Part shown: positions 24,208 through 33,522 of the stretch, piece by piece
Layout: the number at the start of each line of letters is the position of its first letter
Numbering within the stretch: position 1 is the stretch's first letter
Origin: Dietzia natronolimnaea
GTDB lineage: Bacteria > Actinomycetota > Actinomycetes > Mycobacteriales > Mycobacteriaceae
Direction of reading: 5' to 3'
Length of the DNA stretch: 64,000 bases
Assembly (NCBI RefSeq): GCF_002289575.1
Contig: NZ_NTGA01000007.1
Coordinates: 152,777 to 216,776 of the forward strand
Program-made: the position numbers and the translations under genes
Notes under the pieces: generated by a model
What the model was told of the DNA's origin: nothing
Databases searched by the model: none
The model's input: only the letters and a program-made list of their open reading frames with translations

Positions 24208-25864
24208 CGCGGCGCCACCCGTCGCCGAGAACCGAGTCCAGCCGGTCGAGTCGCTGATACACGGTGTTGACGTGGATGAAGAGCAGGTCGGCGGTGGCGG
24301 AGGGGCTGGCATCGGCGGCGAACCATGCGCTCAGGGTCTCCATCAGAGCGGTGCCGCGGTCGCGGTCGTACTCGCGGATCGGGCCGAGATTGCGGTCGAT
24401 GAACTGCGTGACGTCGCCCGCATCGACCTCGCTGAACAGCAACCCGTACAGGCCCAGCTCCTCGGTCGCGGCCCCTTCGCCCGCGCGACCCAGGGCGAGG
24501 AGCAGGTGCGCCGCGCGCCGGGCCCGCTCGACGTGATCGGTGACGGCGGCCAGGTCTCCGGCGGGGCCGGAGGCGCCCACCGTCGCCGAGTGCGGGCCGA
24601 GCCGGGTGGCCACGTCGCGGGCGATCGCGCCGGCGTCCGACCCGGGCAGGAGCATCACGGCGCGGTCGCCGTAGGTGGTCACCAGCCCGCCGTCGGCCCG
24701 GGCGAGCGACCGGCACTCGGTTTGTAGAGCCCGGGTCATCCGCGGCTCGGCGGGGTTGATCACGAGCGCGATGAGGTCGGCGTGGACGTCGACGCCCAGC
24801 AGCGTGGCCCGGCGACCGATCGCCTCGAGGTCGTGCTCGCCGGGGGAGAGCAGCTCGGCCAGGAGCTCGCCGCGGACGCGGTTGTCGGCCTCGTCCCGCG
24901 CGCGGTGGCCCAGCAGGATCAGCGCGATCACCGAGCTCACCCGCTCCAGCACCCGCCCGATGGCCGGGACCGAGCCCCGGCTGGCGTAGGTGACGTACCC
25001 CAGGTGGTCGGAACCGGTGACGACGGGATTGACGACGACGAGGTGCCCGCCTTCCTGACGCGTGACCATCCGCTCGGTGTCCGCGGCGACCTCCTCCAAA
25101 ACCCGCCGGAGCAGCTCGGCCGGCGGACCCTCGGCGGACCGGGCGGAGCCGATCTCCCGGTGGGCCAGGTCGAAGACGGCGGCGGTGCCCCCCTCGATGT
25201 CGACCAGCAGGTCCACGATCTCCGGGACCGTGGCCCCGGCCACGACCAGCCGGGTGAGGCGCTCGTGCAGGTCGACGGTCGCGGCAAGTCGGGTGGAGTG
25301 CGCGCGCTCGGCGTCGAGTGCGTCGCGGGTCTCGTCGAGTTCTCGTCGTCGTCGGGAGGCGCGCTCGGCCGCGGACAGCGCGGCCGAGACCTGGTCGGCC
25401 AGCAGTGCGACCAGCGTGATCTCGTCCTGGGTGAAGTCGCGCTCGCCGCGGTCGGAGGTGAACAGTGTCCCGGTGAGCCGGCCGTGGGTGCGGACGGGCA
25501 CGCCCAGGATGGCCTTGACGCCCTCGTCGCGGATGATCGGGTCGATGACGTGGGTGTACTGCTCGTCGGCCAGGTAGTTGCGGGTCCAGCGGGGCGCCAT
25601 GGCCTCGGCGACCTGCCCGCCCAGTCCGAGCCCCATGCCCAGCCGGATGGTGTCGAACCTGGGGCTGGTGGCGCCCTCGGCCATGCGCATGTAGGTGTCG
25701 CCGCGCTCGGGGTCCAGCAGCATCACGTACGCCAGGTCCGTGCCCACGAGTTGGCGCGCCCGACGGATGGCGATGTGCAGGACGGCGTCCTCGTCCTGCG
25801 CGGCCGCCAGTTCGGCGGCCGCGTCGAGGACGTCCCGAAGTCCCAGGGCGAGGTCGACGGCCAT
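24149..25864 (-). CDS. PucR-type transcriptional regulator with GAF domain
   Basis: 571 aa. N-terminal GAF domain (about residues 15-165, 'LVGTDLAYVMLLDPERG'), a coiled linker, a GGDEF-like middle domain of CdaR/PucR regulators, and a C-terminal HTH_30 module ('LSAWFAADASPSATADLL' then 'FIHVNTVYQRLDRLDSVLG'). Such regulators sense small metabolites and usually activate catabolic genes. It lies 13 bases behind the enoyl-CoA hydratase gene, and opposite to the ligase-symporter operon, which is its likely target. Confidence 0.92.
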   Translation of the reverse strand: MAVDLALGLRDVLDAAAELAAAQDEDAVLHIAIRRARQLVGTDLAYVMLLDPERGDTYMRMAEGATSPRFDTIRLGMGLGLGGQVAEAMAPRWTRNYLADEQYTHVIDPIIRDEGVKAILGVPVRTHGRLTGTLFTSDRGERDFTQDEITLVALLADQVSAALSAAERASRRRRELDETRDALDAERAHSTRLAATVDLHERLTRLVVAGATVPEIVDLLVDIEGGTAAVFDLAHREIGSARSAEGPPAELLRRVLEEVAADTERMVTRQEGGHLVVVNPVVTGSDHLGYVTYASRGSVPAIGRVLERVSSVIALILLGHRARDEADNRVRGELLAELLSPGEHDLEAIGRRATLLGVDVHADLIALVINPAEPRMTRALQTECRSLARADGGLVTTYGDRAVMLLPGSDAGAIARDVATRLGPHSATVGASGPAGDLAAVTDHVERARRAAHLLLALGRAGEGAATEELGLYGLLFSEVDAGDVTQFIDRNLGPIREYDRDRGTALMETLSAWFAADASPSATADLLFIHVNTVYQRLDRLDSVLGDGWRRGDRAMELRLALRMWELRGT

Positions 25865-25877
25865 GGCTGAAGGGGGT

Positions 25878-26657
25878 TCAGCGGCCGAGGAAGTCGGCCT
25901 TGCCGGGCCCGGAGTCGATGAACGACTGCATGCCCACCTCCCGGTCCTCGGTGGCGAACAGGGCCGCGAACAGCGCGCGCTCGATGCTCAGGCCGGTGGT
26001 CAGATCCACCTCGATGCCGCGGTCGACGGCCTCCTTGACCGCCCGCAGTGCCATCCGGGGGCCGCCCACGAACTGCCGGGCCCACTCGGTCGCGCGGGCG
26101 GTGGCCTGGCCGTCCGGGACCACCTCTTCCACCGCGCGCAGCTCGAGCGCCTCGGCGGCGGTGAGCGTGCGGCCGGTCAGGCACAGGTCCTTGGCCACCG
26201 CGGGGCCGACCAGGCGCGCGAGCCGCTGGGTGCCGCCGGCGCCGGGGATGATGCCCAGGAGGATCTCGGGTTGGCCGAGCCTGGCGCTCTCGGCGGCGAT
26301 CCGCCGGTCGCAGCACAGCGCCAGCTCCATGCCGCCGCCGAGTGCGGCGCCGGTGATCGCGGCGACGGTGGGCTGGGGGATCTCCGCGACGGCGGTGAAC
26401 GCCGACTGCAGCTCGCGGGCCTCGGTGAGCATCTGCGCGTACGGCATCTGCCGCATCTCCTTGATGTCCGCGCCGGCGGCGAAGACGCGCTCGCTGCCGG
26501 TGAAGACCACCGCGTCGACGTCGCCGCGCCCCGACACCTCCTTCGCCACGGCCCGCAGTTCCTCCTGCATTCCGCGGGACAGGGCGTTGACCGGAGGGCG
26601 ATCCAGGGTGACCGTCGCCAGACCGTCGGCGACGTCGAGGGATAGGGATTCATACAT
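25878..26657 (-). CDS. enoyl-CoA hydratase/isomerase family protein
   Basis: 259 aa crotonase. The oxyanion-hole elements are present: 'FAAGADIKEM' and 'GAALGGGMELALCCDRR'. Catalytic glutamates are plausible in the 'PEILLGIIPGAGGTQRL' segment, the true hydratase pattern. First gene of the minus-strand operon with the PucR regulator; 115 bases separate it from the divergent acyl-CoA ligase gene. Likely acts on the CoA ester formed by that ligase. Confidence 0.92.
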   Translation of the reverse strand: MYESLSLDVADGLATVTLDRPPVNALSRGMQEELRAVAKEVSGRGDVDAVVFTGSERVFAAGADIKEMRQMPYAQMLTEARELQSAFTAVAEIPQPTVAAITGAALGGGMELALCCDRRIAAESARLGQPEILLGIIPGAGGTQRLARLVGPAVAKDLCLTGRTLTAAEALELRAVEEVVPDGQATARATEWARQFVGGPRMALRAVKEAVDRGIEVDLTTGLSIERALFAALFATEDREVGMQSFIDSGPGKADFLGR

Positions 26658-26772
26658 GAAGTGGCTCCGAACGTAGGGGTAATCTCCATTGTATGTGAAT
26701 CAGGCCACTCCTACCGTCGTGGGGCGAGCTCCTCTGAGTGAGGGGGCTCACAGAGACCGAGGAGTTGAACCC

Positions 26773-28446
26773 ATGCCACCGACCACCCAGGCACGGCCCT
26801 GGCGTCCGCCGCTGGGGCCCGAGGGCTTCCGGTGGGAGATCCCGGACCGATTCAACATCGGAGCCGCCTGCACGGACGCCCATCCGCGGCAGTCCCCCGC
26901 GATCGTGGTGGACCGCGGCGACGACCCGCCGGAGATCACCACCTTCGGCGAACTCGGCGACCGCGCCCGCCGCCTCATCGCTTTTCTCCGCGAGCGCGGG
27001 GTCGGCGAGGGCGACCGGATCGCCGTGATGTGCGCGCAGTCCGCCGAGACCGCCGTGGCGCACGTGGCCGCCTACCTGATGGGTGCGATCGCGGTCCCGC
27101 TCTCGGTGAAGTTCGGCCCCGAGGCCGCGCTGTTCCGCATGGGCGACTCGGGCGCAGTGGCGGCGGTGTTCGACGCGGACTGCTACGCGCGCTTGGCCGG
27201 GGAACTGACCGAGTTGCCCGAGCTCGCCACGGTGTTGGTCACCGGCGAGGCGGGGCCGGCCGCGGAGGCGCGGGCGCTCACCGTGCTGCCGCTGTCGGTG
27301 ACGGACTCGGCGGACCTCGCCGTCGTCGCCGGAGACACCGGCCCCGACGACCCGGCCCTGCTCATCTACACCTCCGGAACCACCGGCCAGCCCAAGGGCG
27401 CACTGCACGGGCACCGTGTGGTGCTGGGGCACATGCCCGGCGTCGTCCGCGCGCTCGACGGGTTCCCCGAGCAGGGCGACGTGTTCTGGACCCCCGCCGA
27501 CTGGGCGTGGGCCGGCGGGCTGCTCGACGTGCTGCTGCCGAGCCTCTACAGCGGTGTACCCGTGGTGGCCTCGGCCCGGCGGCCCAGCCCGGAGACCGTC
27601 GAACACACCCTGCGGCGGCACGGGGTGACCTGCTCGTTCCTGCCGCCGACCATCCTCAAAATGATGCGCGCGTCCGAGGTGGACTACTCGCACACCGGGC
27701 TGCGGGCCGCGTTCTCCGGGGGCGAGGCGCTGGGCGAATCCGTGGCCGAGTGGGCGCGCGGGGCGCTGGGTGTGCAGGTCAACGAGATCTACGGGCAGAC
27801 CGAATGCAATCTGATCGTGGGCACGTGTCACGCCGAGTTCGCGACCCCGCCCGGCTCCATGGGTCGCCCCACGCCCGGGTTCGACCTGGTCCTGCTGGAC
27901 GAGGTGGGCCAACCGGTCGCGGCGGGCGAGGTCGGCGAGATCTGCGTGCGCCTGCCCAGCCCCAACGCGTTCCTGCGCTATTGGAACTCCCCCGACAAGA
28001 CCGCCGAGAAGACCGCCGGGGGAGTGCTGCACACCGGGGATCTGGCGCGGGTCGACGACGACGGGGACTTCTGGTTCGCCGGCCGCAACGACGATTTGAT
28101 CTCGTCGGCCGGCTACCGGGTGGGCCCCGGCGAGATCGAGGACCAGATCCTGCGCCACGGTGGCGTCGAGATGGTGGCCGTGATCGGCGTGCCGGACGAG
28201 CTGCGCGGCGAGGCGATCGTCGCGTACGTCGTCCCCGCCGAGGGGGTCAGCGGAACCGACGAGCTGGCCGGCGAGATCCAGGCCCTGGTCAAGGAGCGCC
28301 TGGCCTTCTACCAGTACCCGCGGGAGGTGCGGTTCCTCGACGAGCTCCCCACCACCAACACCGGCAAGATCCGCCGCGCCGCGCTGCGCGCCGACCACGT
28401 TTCGACATCCGACCACGCCCGACCGACCCCTGAGGACCCCTCATGA
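26773..28446 (+). CDS. AMP-dependent acyl-CoA synthetase (acetyl/medium-chain type)
   Basis: 558 aa from ATG 26773, chosen for the GAGGAG eight bases upstream; a TTG at 26689 would add 28 unlikely residues. ANL-family core: phosphate loop 'YTSGTTGQPKGALHG', 'NEIYGQTECN', 'HTGDLARVDDDGDFWF', hinge 'GRNDDLISSAGYRVGPGEIE', and the catalytic lysine in 'TNTGKIRRAAL'. Activates a carboxylic acid to its CoA ester. Coupled (ATGA) to a sodium:solute symporter, so the acid is probably imported by that transporter. Confidence 0.93.
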   Translation: MPPTTQARPWRPPLGPEGFRWEIPDRFNIGAACTDAHPRQSPAIVVDRGDDPPEITTFGELGDRARRLIAFLRERGVGEGDRIAVMCAQSAETAVAHVAAYLMGAIAVPLSVKFGPEAALFRMGDSGAVAAVFDADCYARLAGELTELPELATVLVTGEAGPAAEARALTVLPLSVTDSADLAVVAGDTGPDDPALLIYTSGTTGQPKGALHGHRVVLGHMPGVVRALDGFPEQGDVFWTPADWAWAGGLLDVLLPSLYSGVPVVASARRPSPETVEHTLRRHGVTCSFLPPTILKMMRASEVDYSHTGLRAAFSGGEALGESVAEWARGALGVQVNEIYGQTECNLIVGTCHAEFATPPGSMGRPTPGFDLVLLDEVGQPVAAGEVGEICVRLPSPNAFLRYWNSPDKTAEKTAGGVLHTGDLARVDDDGDFWFAGRNDDLISSAGYRVGPGEIEDQILRHGGVEMVAVIGVPDELRGEAIVAYVVPAEGVSGTDELAGEIQALVKERLAFYQYPREVRFLDELPTTNTGKIRRAALRADHVSTSDHARPTPEDPS

Positions 28447-30041
28447 ACAATCCCGTCGTCATAGGCGTCGTGCTCGCCTATTTCGTGCTCATGTTCGCCA
28501 TCGGCGCGTGGGCCAACACCAAGATGAAGTCGGCCAAGGAGTTCCTCGTCGCGGGGCAGTCCCTGGGCTTCTTCGTCATGGCCATCGCGAGCTTCTCCTC
28601 CATCCAGTCCGGCTGGGGCATGGTCGGCGGCACCGGCCAGACCTACGCCTGGGGCCTGCAGGCGCTCATCGCCGTGGGGCTGTTCGCACCCTTCGGCTTT
28701 GCCGCCGCCTGGTTCCTGCTGGGCAGCCGACTCAACTGGATCGGCAAGAAACACCGCGTCTACTCGGTGCCCGACCTCATCCGCGTCCGCTTCCAGGACC
28801 GCACCTCCCACGCCACCATGTCCGTGGCGGTGTTCATCGCCTCGATCGCGTATATGACCGCGCAGGTCACCTCGATCGGCGTGATCATCTCGCTGCTTCT
28901 GGGCACCTCGATCCCCACCAGCGTGTGGATCGGTTCCATGGTCGTGGCCGCGTACACGATGGCCGGCGGCATGCTCGCCGCCGTGTGGACCGACCTCGTG
29001 CAGGGCGTGCTCATGGTGGTCATGTCCGTCGGGCTGTTCTTCTTTGCCGTCCAGGTGGCCGGCGGGTGGCTGCCCATGCTCGACACCATCTCGGCGGGCA
29101 GCGTGGAGATGCTCTCGATCGACGGCGTCCAGGCGCCGACCTACATCTTCGCCTTTGGGCTCCTGATCTTCGTGGGCGCCGTGGGCCAGCCGCAGCTGCT
29201 CACCAAGTTCCTCATGCTCCGCGACATGACCCAGCTCAAGTGGGGTGCCGCCGTGGCGGGTATCGCCTACGCCATCACCACTCTGTTCTCCGTGGGCATC
29301 GGTCTGTCCACCCGCTCCATGACCCTCACCGGAGACGCCCCGGAGCTCGAGAACATCGACGACACCGCCATCTGGTTCCTCGACTCGGTGACCAACCCGA
29401 TCGTCGGCGGCATCGCGCTGACCGGCCTGCTTGCGGCCATCATGTCCTCGGCCTCGAGCTTCATCACCATCGGCGCCTCCTCGATGATGCGCGACCTGCC
29501 CGGCGCCTTCGGCATCAAGGTGGTCCGCGAGCTGCTGTGGAGCCGGATCGCGAGCCTGACCCTGGTGGTGCTGTCGGTCCTGCTCACCCTGTTCCTCTCG
29601 CAGGTGGTGTTCCTGCTCGGCGCGCTGGGCTGGGCCGCCTTCGCCGCCGCGATCGTCGGCCCGGTGGTCATGTCCATCTACTGGCATCGCGCTACGGCCA
29701 CCGCCGCGACCGTGACAGTGGCGTTCGCGATCCTCGGCAACATGATCATCACCTCCCTGGCCGCGCGGGACATCATCTCCGTCCCCGCGTTCATGCAGGT
29801 CGGCGGCATCTCGCTGCTCGTGTCGATCGTGCTGTTCTACGTCGTGTCGCTGATGACCACCAACCGTCACCCCGACGCCACCCTGGAATTCCTGTACGGC
29901 GGCCGCAGCGCGGTGACCGATCCGCGGCTCGGCGGCGGGGCTGCCCCGACTGCGGATGCCACCACAGCGGCGTCGCCCCGGGCCGCCTCCACCGCAGCGA
30001 CCTCACGGGCCGCCACCACCGAAAGGAACGACCATGTCTGA
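28443..30041 (+). CDS. sodium:solute symporter (SSS family)
   Basis: 532 aa, about 13 membrane segments, with SSS features: 'EFLVAGQSLGFFVMAIASFS' near the start, 'YSVPDLIRVRF', and 'ALTGLLAAIMSSASSFITIG' (sodium-site region). The C-terminal 40 residues are Ala/Thr-rich and cytoplasmic. Family members import short-chain or other carboxylates, amino acids or sugars with Na+. Context (ligase upstream, hydratase and PucR divergent) favours an organic acid. Confidence 0.93.
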   Translation: MNNPVVIGVVLAYFVLMFAIGAWANTKMKSAKEFLVAGQSLGFFVMAIASFSSIQSGWGMVGGTGQTYAWGLQALIAVGLFAPFGFAAAWFLLGSRLNWIGKKHRVYSVPDLIRVRFQDRTSHATMSVAVFIASIAYMTAQVTSIGVIISLLLGTSIPTSVWIGSMVVAAYTMAGGMLAAVWTDLVQGVLMVVMSVGLFFFAVQVAGGWLPMLDTISAGSVEMLSIDGVQAPTYIFAFGLLIFVGAVGQPQLLTKFLMLRDMTQLKWGAAVAGIAYAITTLFSVGIGLSTRSMTLTGDAPELENIDDTAIWFLDSVTNPIVGGIALTGLLAAIMSSASSFITIGASSMMRDLPGAFGIKVVRELLWSRIASLTLVVLSVLLTLFLSQVVFLLGALGWAAFAAAIVGPVVMSIYWHRATATAATVTVAFAILGNMIITSLAARDIISVPAFMQVGGISLLVSIVLFYVVSLMTTNRHPDATLEFLYGGRSAVTDPRLGGGAAPTADATTAASPRAASTAATSRAATTERNDHV

Positions 30042-30492
30042 TCACGCTTCCGACCCGGCCGCCGAGTCGGCCCTGCTCGACCCCGCCGACGCTCCCGAGC
30101 CCGACCACAAGCGCGCGGGCATGCTGATCCACGCCTTCGTGGCGGTGGCCGCCTTCGCGCTGCTCGGGATGTTCACCGACACGTGGCAGATGGTGTTCAT
30201 CGCCGTGCCGATCTTCGCGGTGATCATGATGCTGCTCGGCTCCCTGCACTCCGACGGGTCCTGGGAGAGGGTGTCGACCCTCGCGATCGTCGCCTACTGC
30301 TCGGGGCTGGGAGTGCTGGTGCTGTGGTCGATCCTCACCGCGGCGGGTGACGCGATGCTCTGGGGCCTGCCGATGTCGACGGGAGTGATCTTCTATCTTC
30401 TATGGCCCTACACGGCCGTGGGTGCGGGCCTGCTCTACGCCCTGGTCTTCGACCGGACGATCGACGAGAAGCGGCTGGCTGCTGCGGTCTGA
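30034..30492 (+). CDS. four-helix membrane protein following the symporter
   Basis: Family not recognised. 152 aa from ATG 30034 with GAAAGGAA upstream, overlapping the symporter end by eight bases. Acidic N-terminal 30 residues, then four membrane segments ('HAFVAVAAFALLGMFT', 'MVFIAVPIFAVIMMLL', 'IVAYCSGLGVLVLWSILT', 'SMSTGVIFYLLWPYTAVGAG' region). Its tight coupling suggests an accessory subunit of the transporter, but nothing in the sequence proves this. Confidence 0.8.
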   Translation: MSDHASDPAAESALLDPADAPEPDHKRAGMLIHAFVAVAAFALLGMFTDTWQMVFIAVPIFAVIMMLLGSLHSDGSWERVSTLAIVAYCSGLGVLVLWSILTAAGDAMLWGLPMSTGVIFYLLWPYTAVGAGLLYALVFDRTIDEKRLAAAV

Positions 30493-30609
30493 GCACCGCC
30501 GCGGCCTCCCCACAGCCGCTGACTTGCGGTCGGCCCGCGGATGTGCCGGGAGCGCTTACGTCCCCGAGCCGGGCGGACGACGATGGGCCCACGCGGCGAA
30601 GGGAGCGAG

Positions 30610-31146
30610 ATGAACTCCGTAGAACACGGCCAGCCCGGCGAGGACAAGCCCGGCGAGGGCATGGCCGAGGAGCGCGACGAGACCGAGGCCCAGCGGATCG
30701 ACCGCAACTGGATCGAACTGCTGCAGGAACTGCGCATCGTGCAGACCGGCGGGCAGGTACTCACCGGGTTCCTGCTGGTGGTCCCGTTCCAGGACCGTTT
30801 CGCCGACATCGGGGCCGGCGGCCGAGCCCTCTACCTGGCGGTTTTGACACTTGCTCTCGCGTCGACCGTCGTCCTGCTGGCCCCGGTGATGATCCACCGC
30901 GCGGTGTTCCGTTCCCACCGCAAGGACCGGGTGCTGAAGTTGTCCGCAACGCTCGCCCGCGTCGGCCTGGCCATGCTGTCGATCGCGTTGGTGGGGCTGG
31001 CGGCGCTGGTGTTCTCGCTGGTGGTCGGACCGCTGCCGGGGCTCGTGGCGGGGGCGGTGATGGCGGTCCTCGTGACGGCCATGCTCTTCGTCCTGCCCGC
31101 TCGGGTCCGCCATCGCTCGGCGACCACCCCGTACGGCGCAGGATGA
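30610..31146 (+). CDS. DUF6328-type membrane protein
   Basis: 178 aa from ATG 30610 (AAGGGAGCGAG upstream). Residues 1-40 are charged; 'NWIELLQELRIVQTGGQVL' matches the conserved start of the DUF6328 family, followed by four membrane segments and a short basic tail. Function unknown. 117 bases after the previous gene; may be separately transcribed. Confidence 0.8.
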   Translation: MNSVEHGQPGEDKPGEGMAEERDETEAQRIDRNWIELLQELRIVQTGGQVLTGFLLVVPFQDRFADIGAGGRALYLAVLTLALASTVVLLAPVMIHRAVFRSHRKDRVLKLSATLARVGLAMLSIALVGLAALVFSLVVGPLPGLVAGAVMAVLVTAMLFVLPARVRHRSATTPYGAG

Positions 31147-31243
31147 GCAGGTGTGTCCGCCAACGACACAAGGTCGTCATCTGCAGGTGGGACACTGGGC
31201 CATGACCCGGCCCGCGACAGCGCAGGGAAGGTGGCCGTAGCCC

Positions 31244-31594
31244 ATGTCGTCGATGGAGATGTACTCCGCTTCAATTGACCGCCAGCAGAACGCTGCCGCT
31301 GAGCAGGCTCGCCTCCGACTGGACGCGGCGCTGCGCGAGTGGTCCGGCCAGCGTGCCGCGCTTGCCGCCGACGGGCTCGGCCGTAATCCGCTGCGCCGGG
31401 TGCCGCGCGGGTGGCCGGAGGCGACGGCCACCCGGGTGGAGGTCGCGGCCCGGGAGGCCTGCGTGATCGACGAGCAGGGTGCGCAAACGGAGGCGTCCCG
31501 GCTGCTGTGGTCGGCGACGGGCAAGCTCGTCGGCGCCGCGGTCTCCCTGGCGGTCCCACTGGGGATCGTGCTCGCGCTGGTGGTGGGGTCATGA
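31244..31594 (+). CDS. unknown small protein with C-terminal membrane anchor
   Basis: 116 aa, not recognised. Residues 1-80 are helical, charged and Ala/Arg-rich ('NAAAEQARLRLDAALREWSG'); the last 25 form one membrane segment ('LVGAAVSLAVPLGIVLALVV'). ATG 31253 is an alternative start. The next gene, 37 bases on, codes a protein anchored at the opposite end; the two could form a membrane complex. Confidence 0.65.
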   Translation: MSSMEMYSASIDRQQNAAAEQARLRLDAALREWSGQRAALAADGLGRNPLRRVPRGWPEATATRVEVAAREACVIDEQGAQTEASRLLWSATGKLVGAAVSLAVPLGIVLALVVGS

Positions 31595-31631
31595 TGGTTC
31601 CCCGTGATGGCGCTGTCCAGCAGGTGGCACC

Positions 31632-32132
31632 GTGTTGAGGCTCCTCGTCCCCGTGGTCATAGGCCTGCTGTTACTGGCGATCATCGCGGGCTGGTTCTGG
31701 TACACCACCTGGCTGGTGCGATCGGCGATCGACGAACTCGCCCACCGCCGCAGGCTGCTGGCCGGAGTGGATCCGCTGCAGGTGACGGCGAAGAAGGCAG
31801 CCGCGTCAGTCGAGGCGGCCCACGACGCGGCGCACAGGGCGCTCTCACTGACGGTCGAATCCTGGTACGACCTGCGGGAGAGCCGGGCGGTGGGGACCGC
31901 ACTGGTCGAGAGGTTTCCGAAGATCGAGGAGCGGGCTGCACGGGACCCGGAATTCCTGGATGTCCTCGAAGACGCCGATGCGCTGCTCAACGAGACCCGG
32001 CCGGGAGCGGACGAGATCGACGAGTTACTCGGGCGGACAACACGCATGGACGAGCTGAACCTGCGGCTCAGGGCCCTGGTGCACCAGTACGACTCCGCCG
32101 GGAGGCGCGGGCTGGGACGCTTCTTCCCGTAG
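31632..32132 (+). CDS. unknown protein with N-terminal membrane anchor and helical domain
   Basis: 166 aa, not firmly recognised. One membrane segment at residues 3-25 ('LLVPVVIGLLLLAIIAGWFW'), then a long, mostly helical cytoplasmic or extracytoplasmic part. The layout (one anchor, long helical bundle) resembles LemA-type proteins, but no family motif is clear. GTG start. Likely cotranscribed with the previous small gene. Confidence 0.7.
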   Translation: MLRLLVPVVIGLLLLAIIAGWFWYTTWLVRSAIDELAHRRRLLAGVDPLQVTAKKAAASVEAAHDAAHRALSLTVESWYDLRESRAVGTALVERFPKIEERAARDPEFLDVLEDADALLNETRPGADEIDELLGRTTRMDELNLRLRALVHQYDSAGRRGLGRFFP

Positions 32133-32413
32133 CTGCTTGCTATGGGGTAATGCACGTGTCGAGACCTTCGGCCAAACGCGATCTTCAGGGCAACCCATCA
32201 AAGGGCCTGGATCGGTAAACTCTTTCGTTTGCGGGATGCTTCTGATCGAATCAGGGGAGATTCGCCCTCCGGGCCGTCTCCGCAGCGAGTGACCTCGAAC
32301 TGCGCAACAGAATCCTCCAGACTCTGGGATGATTGTCGACGCGTTCACCGCGCCCACAACGGCGCGGCCCCCTGTGCAAACCAGGTTCAGTTGTAGAAGG
32401 TCGAGGCGAGGCG

Positions 32414-33370
32414 ATGTCCGAGATCGATGCAGCTTTCAGGCGCGCTCGTATCCACGCTGTTCGGCAGATGTCTGCATGTGAACAGGCAGAACTGAGATGG
32501 AGTGAGACTTCCATTACAGAAATTGTCATGGCGTACGCTGCGCAGGCTGCCACAGTCGTTCCGTTCACGCAGAACGCCGAGGCGCGAAGTGGTGCTGACT
32601 GGGTGTGGTGGTGGATAGATGGCGATGAGGCTTACGGAATGCTCGTCCAAGCGAAACGCGTGACAGTGTCTGATAGTCAATGGATGTTTGACTTCGGATA
32701 CAAGGTCAGCGGGACGGGACGCACGCAACACGAGGTGCTTCATGATGCGGCTAGACTTCTTGATCTCCTGCCCACATATGCTCTTTACCTCGGAACGGGC
32801 GACTATCGATCATGGCAGCGTTGCTCAAGTGTTCACCGCAGCGGGCGTTGCCTTGCTTGTGTTAAGCGCTCTATTTCCCTGATGCCGGCGCTGCTCGCCG
32901 ATGGCGCACTGGTTCGCGATTCGGTTTCTACATATGAACGATCAGTAGCCTTAGAGGATCTGACTTCATCAGCAATTTCGGCTGCGCCATTGATCCCGGC
33001 GCTCAAGAGGCAACTAGGTCCCGAACTCTCCGAATTCTTGACGTATCGACAGGACGGAACCCGAGCCGTCGCCCGCGGTATGATCGATAGAGTTCTCCAG
33101 GCTCGATTGGGCCAAGCCAGTACGCTTGACACGAGCGACTCCGCTAGAACTGGGGAGCACGACCGGCTTGGGTCAGTGTTTTCCGAGTTTCCAAACGATA
33201 CAGGCCACTGGAACCAGAGTTATTTTCGGCTAATGCTAGCGCCGCTACTTCGAACGCCACCGTGGTATGCCCTCCAGGTAATGACTGGGAATGTCGATCC
33301 CCGTGGCATCGAATCGGAGATGCCTGAGAACATCGCGGGCGTTATAGTGGTTAATCTAAGCAAACCTTGA
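32414..33370 (+). CDS. DUF6615-like protein, candidate PD-(D/E)XK nuclease, AT-richer
   Basis: 318 aa from ATG 32414. Residues 20-110 read like DUF6615: 'ELRWSETSITEIVMAYAAQ', then 'EARSGADWVWWW' and 'GMLVQAKRV'. The E...D...Q-x-K spacing matches a PD-(D/E)XK nuclease core, so nucleic-acid cleavage is possible. The gene is clearly AT-richer than its surroundings and uses codons rare in neighbours (TTA, ATA, AGA), pointing to transfer. It lies alone beside LigD, separated from it by a paired hairpin. DUF6615 genes are often in defence-like neighbourhoods; that is context, not proof. Confidence 0.7.
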   Translation: MSEIDAAFRRARIHAVRQMSACEQAELRWSETSITEIVMAYAAQAATVVPFTQNAEARSGADWVWWWIDGDEAYGMLVQAKRVTVSDSQWMFDFGYKVSGTGRTQHEVLHDAARLLDLLPTYALYLGTGDYRSWQRCSSVHRSGRCLACVKRSISLMPALLADGALVRDSVSTYERSVALEDLTSSAISAAPLIPALKRQLGPELSEFLTYRQDGTRAVARGMIDRVLQARLGQASTLDTSDSARTGEHDRLGSVFSEFPNDTGHWNQSYFRLMLAPLLRTPPWYALQVMTGNVDPRGIESEMPENIAGVIVVNLSKP

Positions 33371-33481
33371 CGGTAGGGTGGAGGGCGTCCATCGGAAAGT
33401 CCTGGCTTTCGCAGGAAGAGGGCCAGCTCAGGAATCCGTCAGCAAGGGCCTGAACTCTGAGGAGGCCGGTGGATGAAGGCT

Positions 33482-33516
33482 CCAGTCAAACTCGACTGGT
33501 AAGCAGTAACTGCTTA
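33482..33516. terminator. two adjacent hairpins between convergent genes
   Basis: CCAGTC / GACTGG (loop AAACTC) at 33482-33499, followed at once by the palindrome TAAGCAGT-A-ACTGCTTA at 33500-33516. It lies between the DUF6615-like gene and ligD, seven bases before the ligD stop. Confidence 0.55.
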
Positions 33517-33522
33517 GACGTG

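Noticed and set aside
33371..33516. Group II intron fragment
   Set aside because: Some segments recalled intron leaders, but there is no domain V, no reverse transcriptase and no matching 5' boundary.
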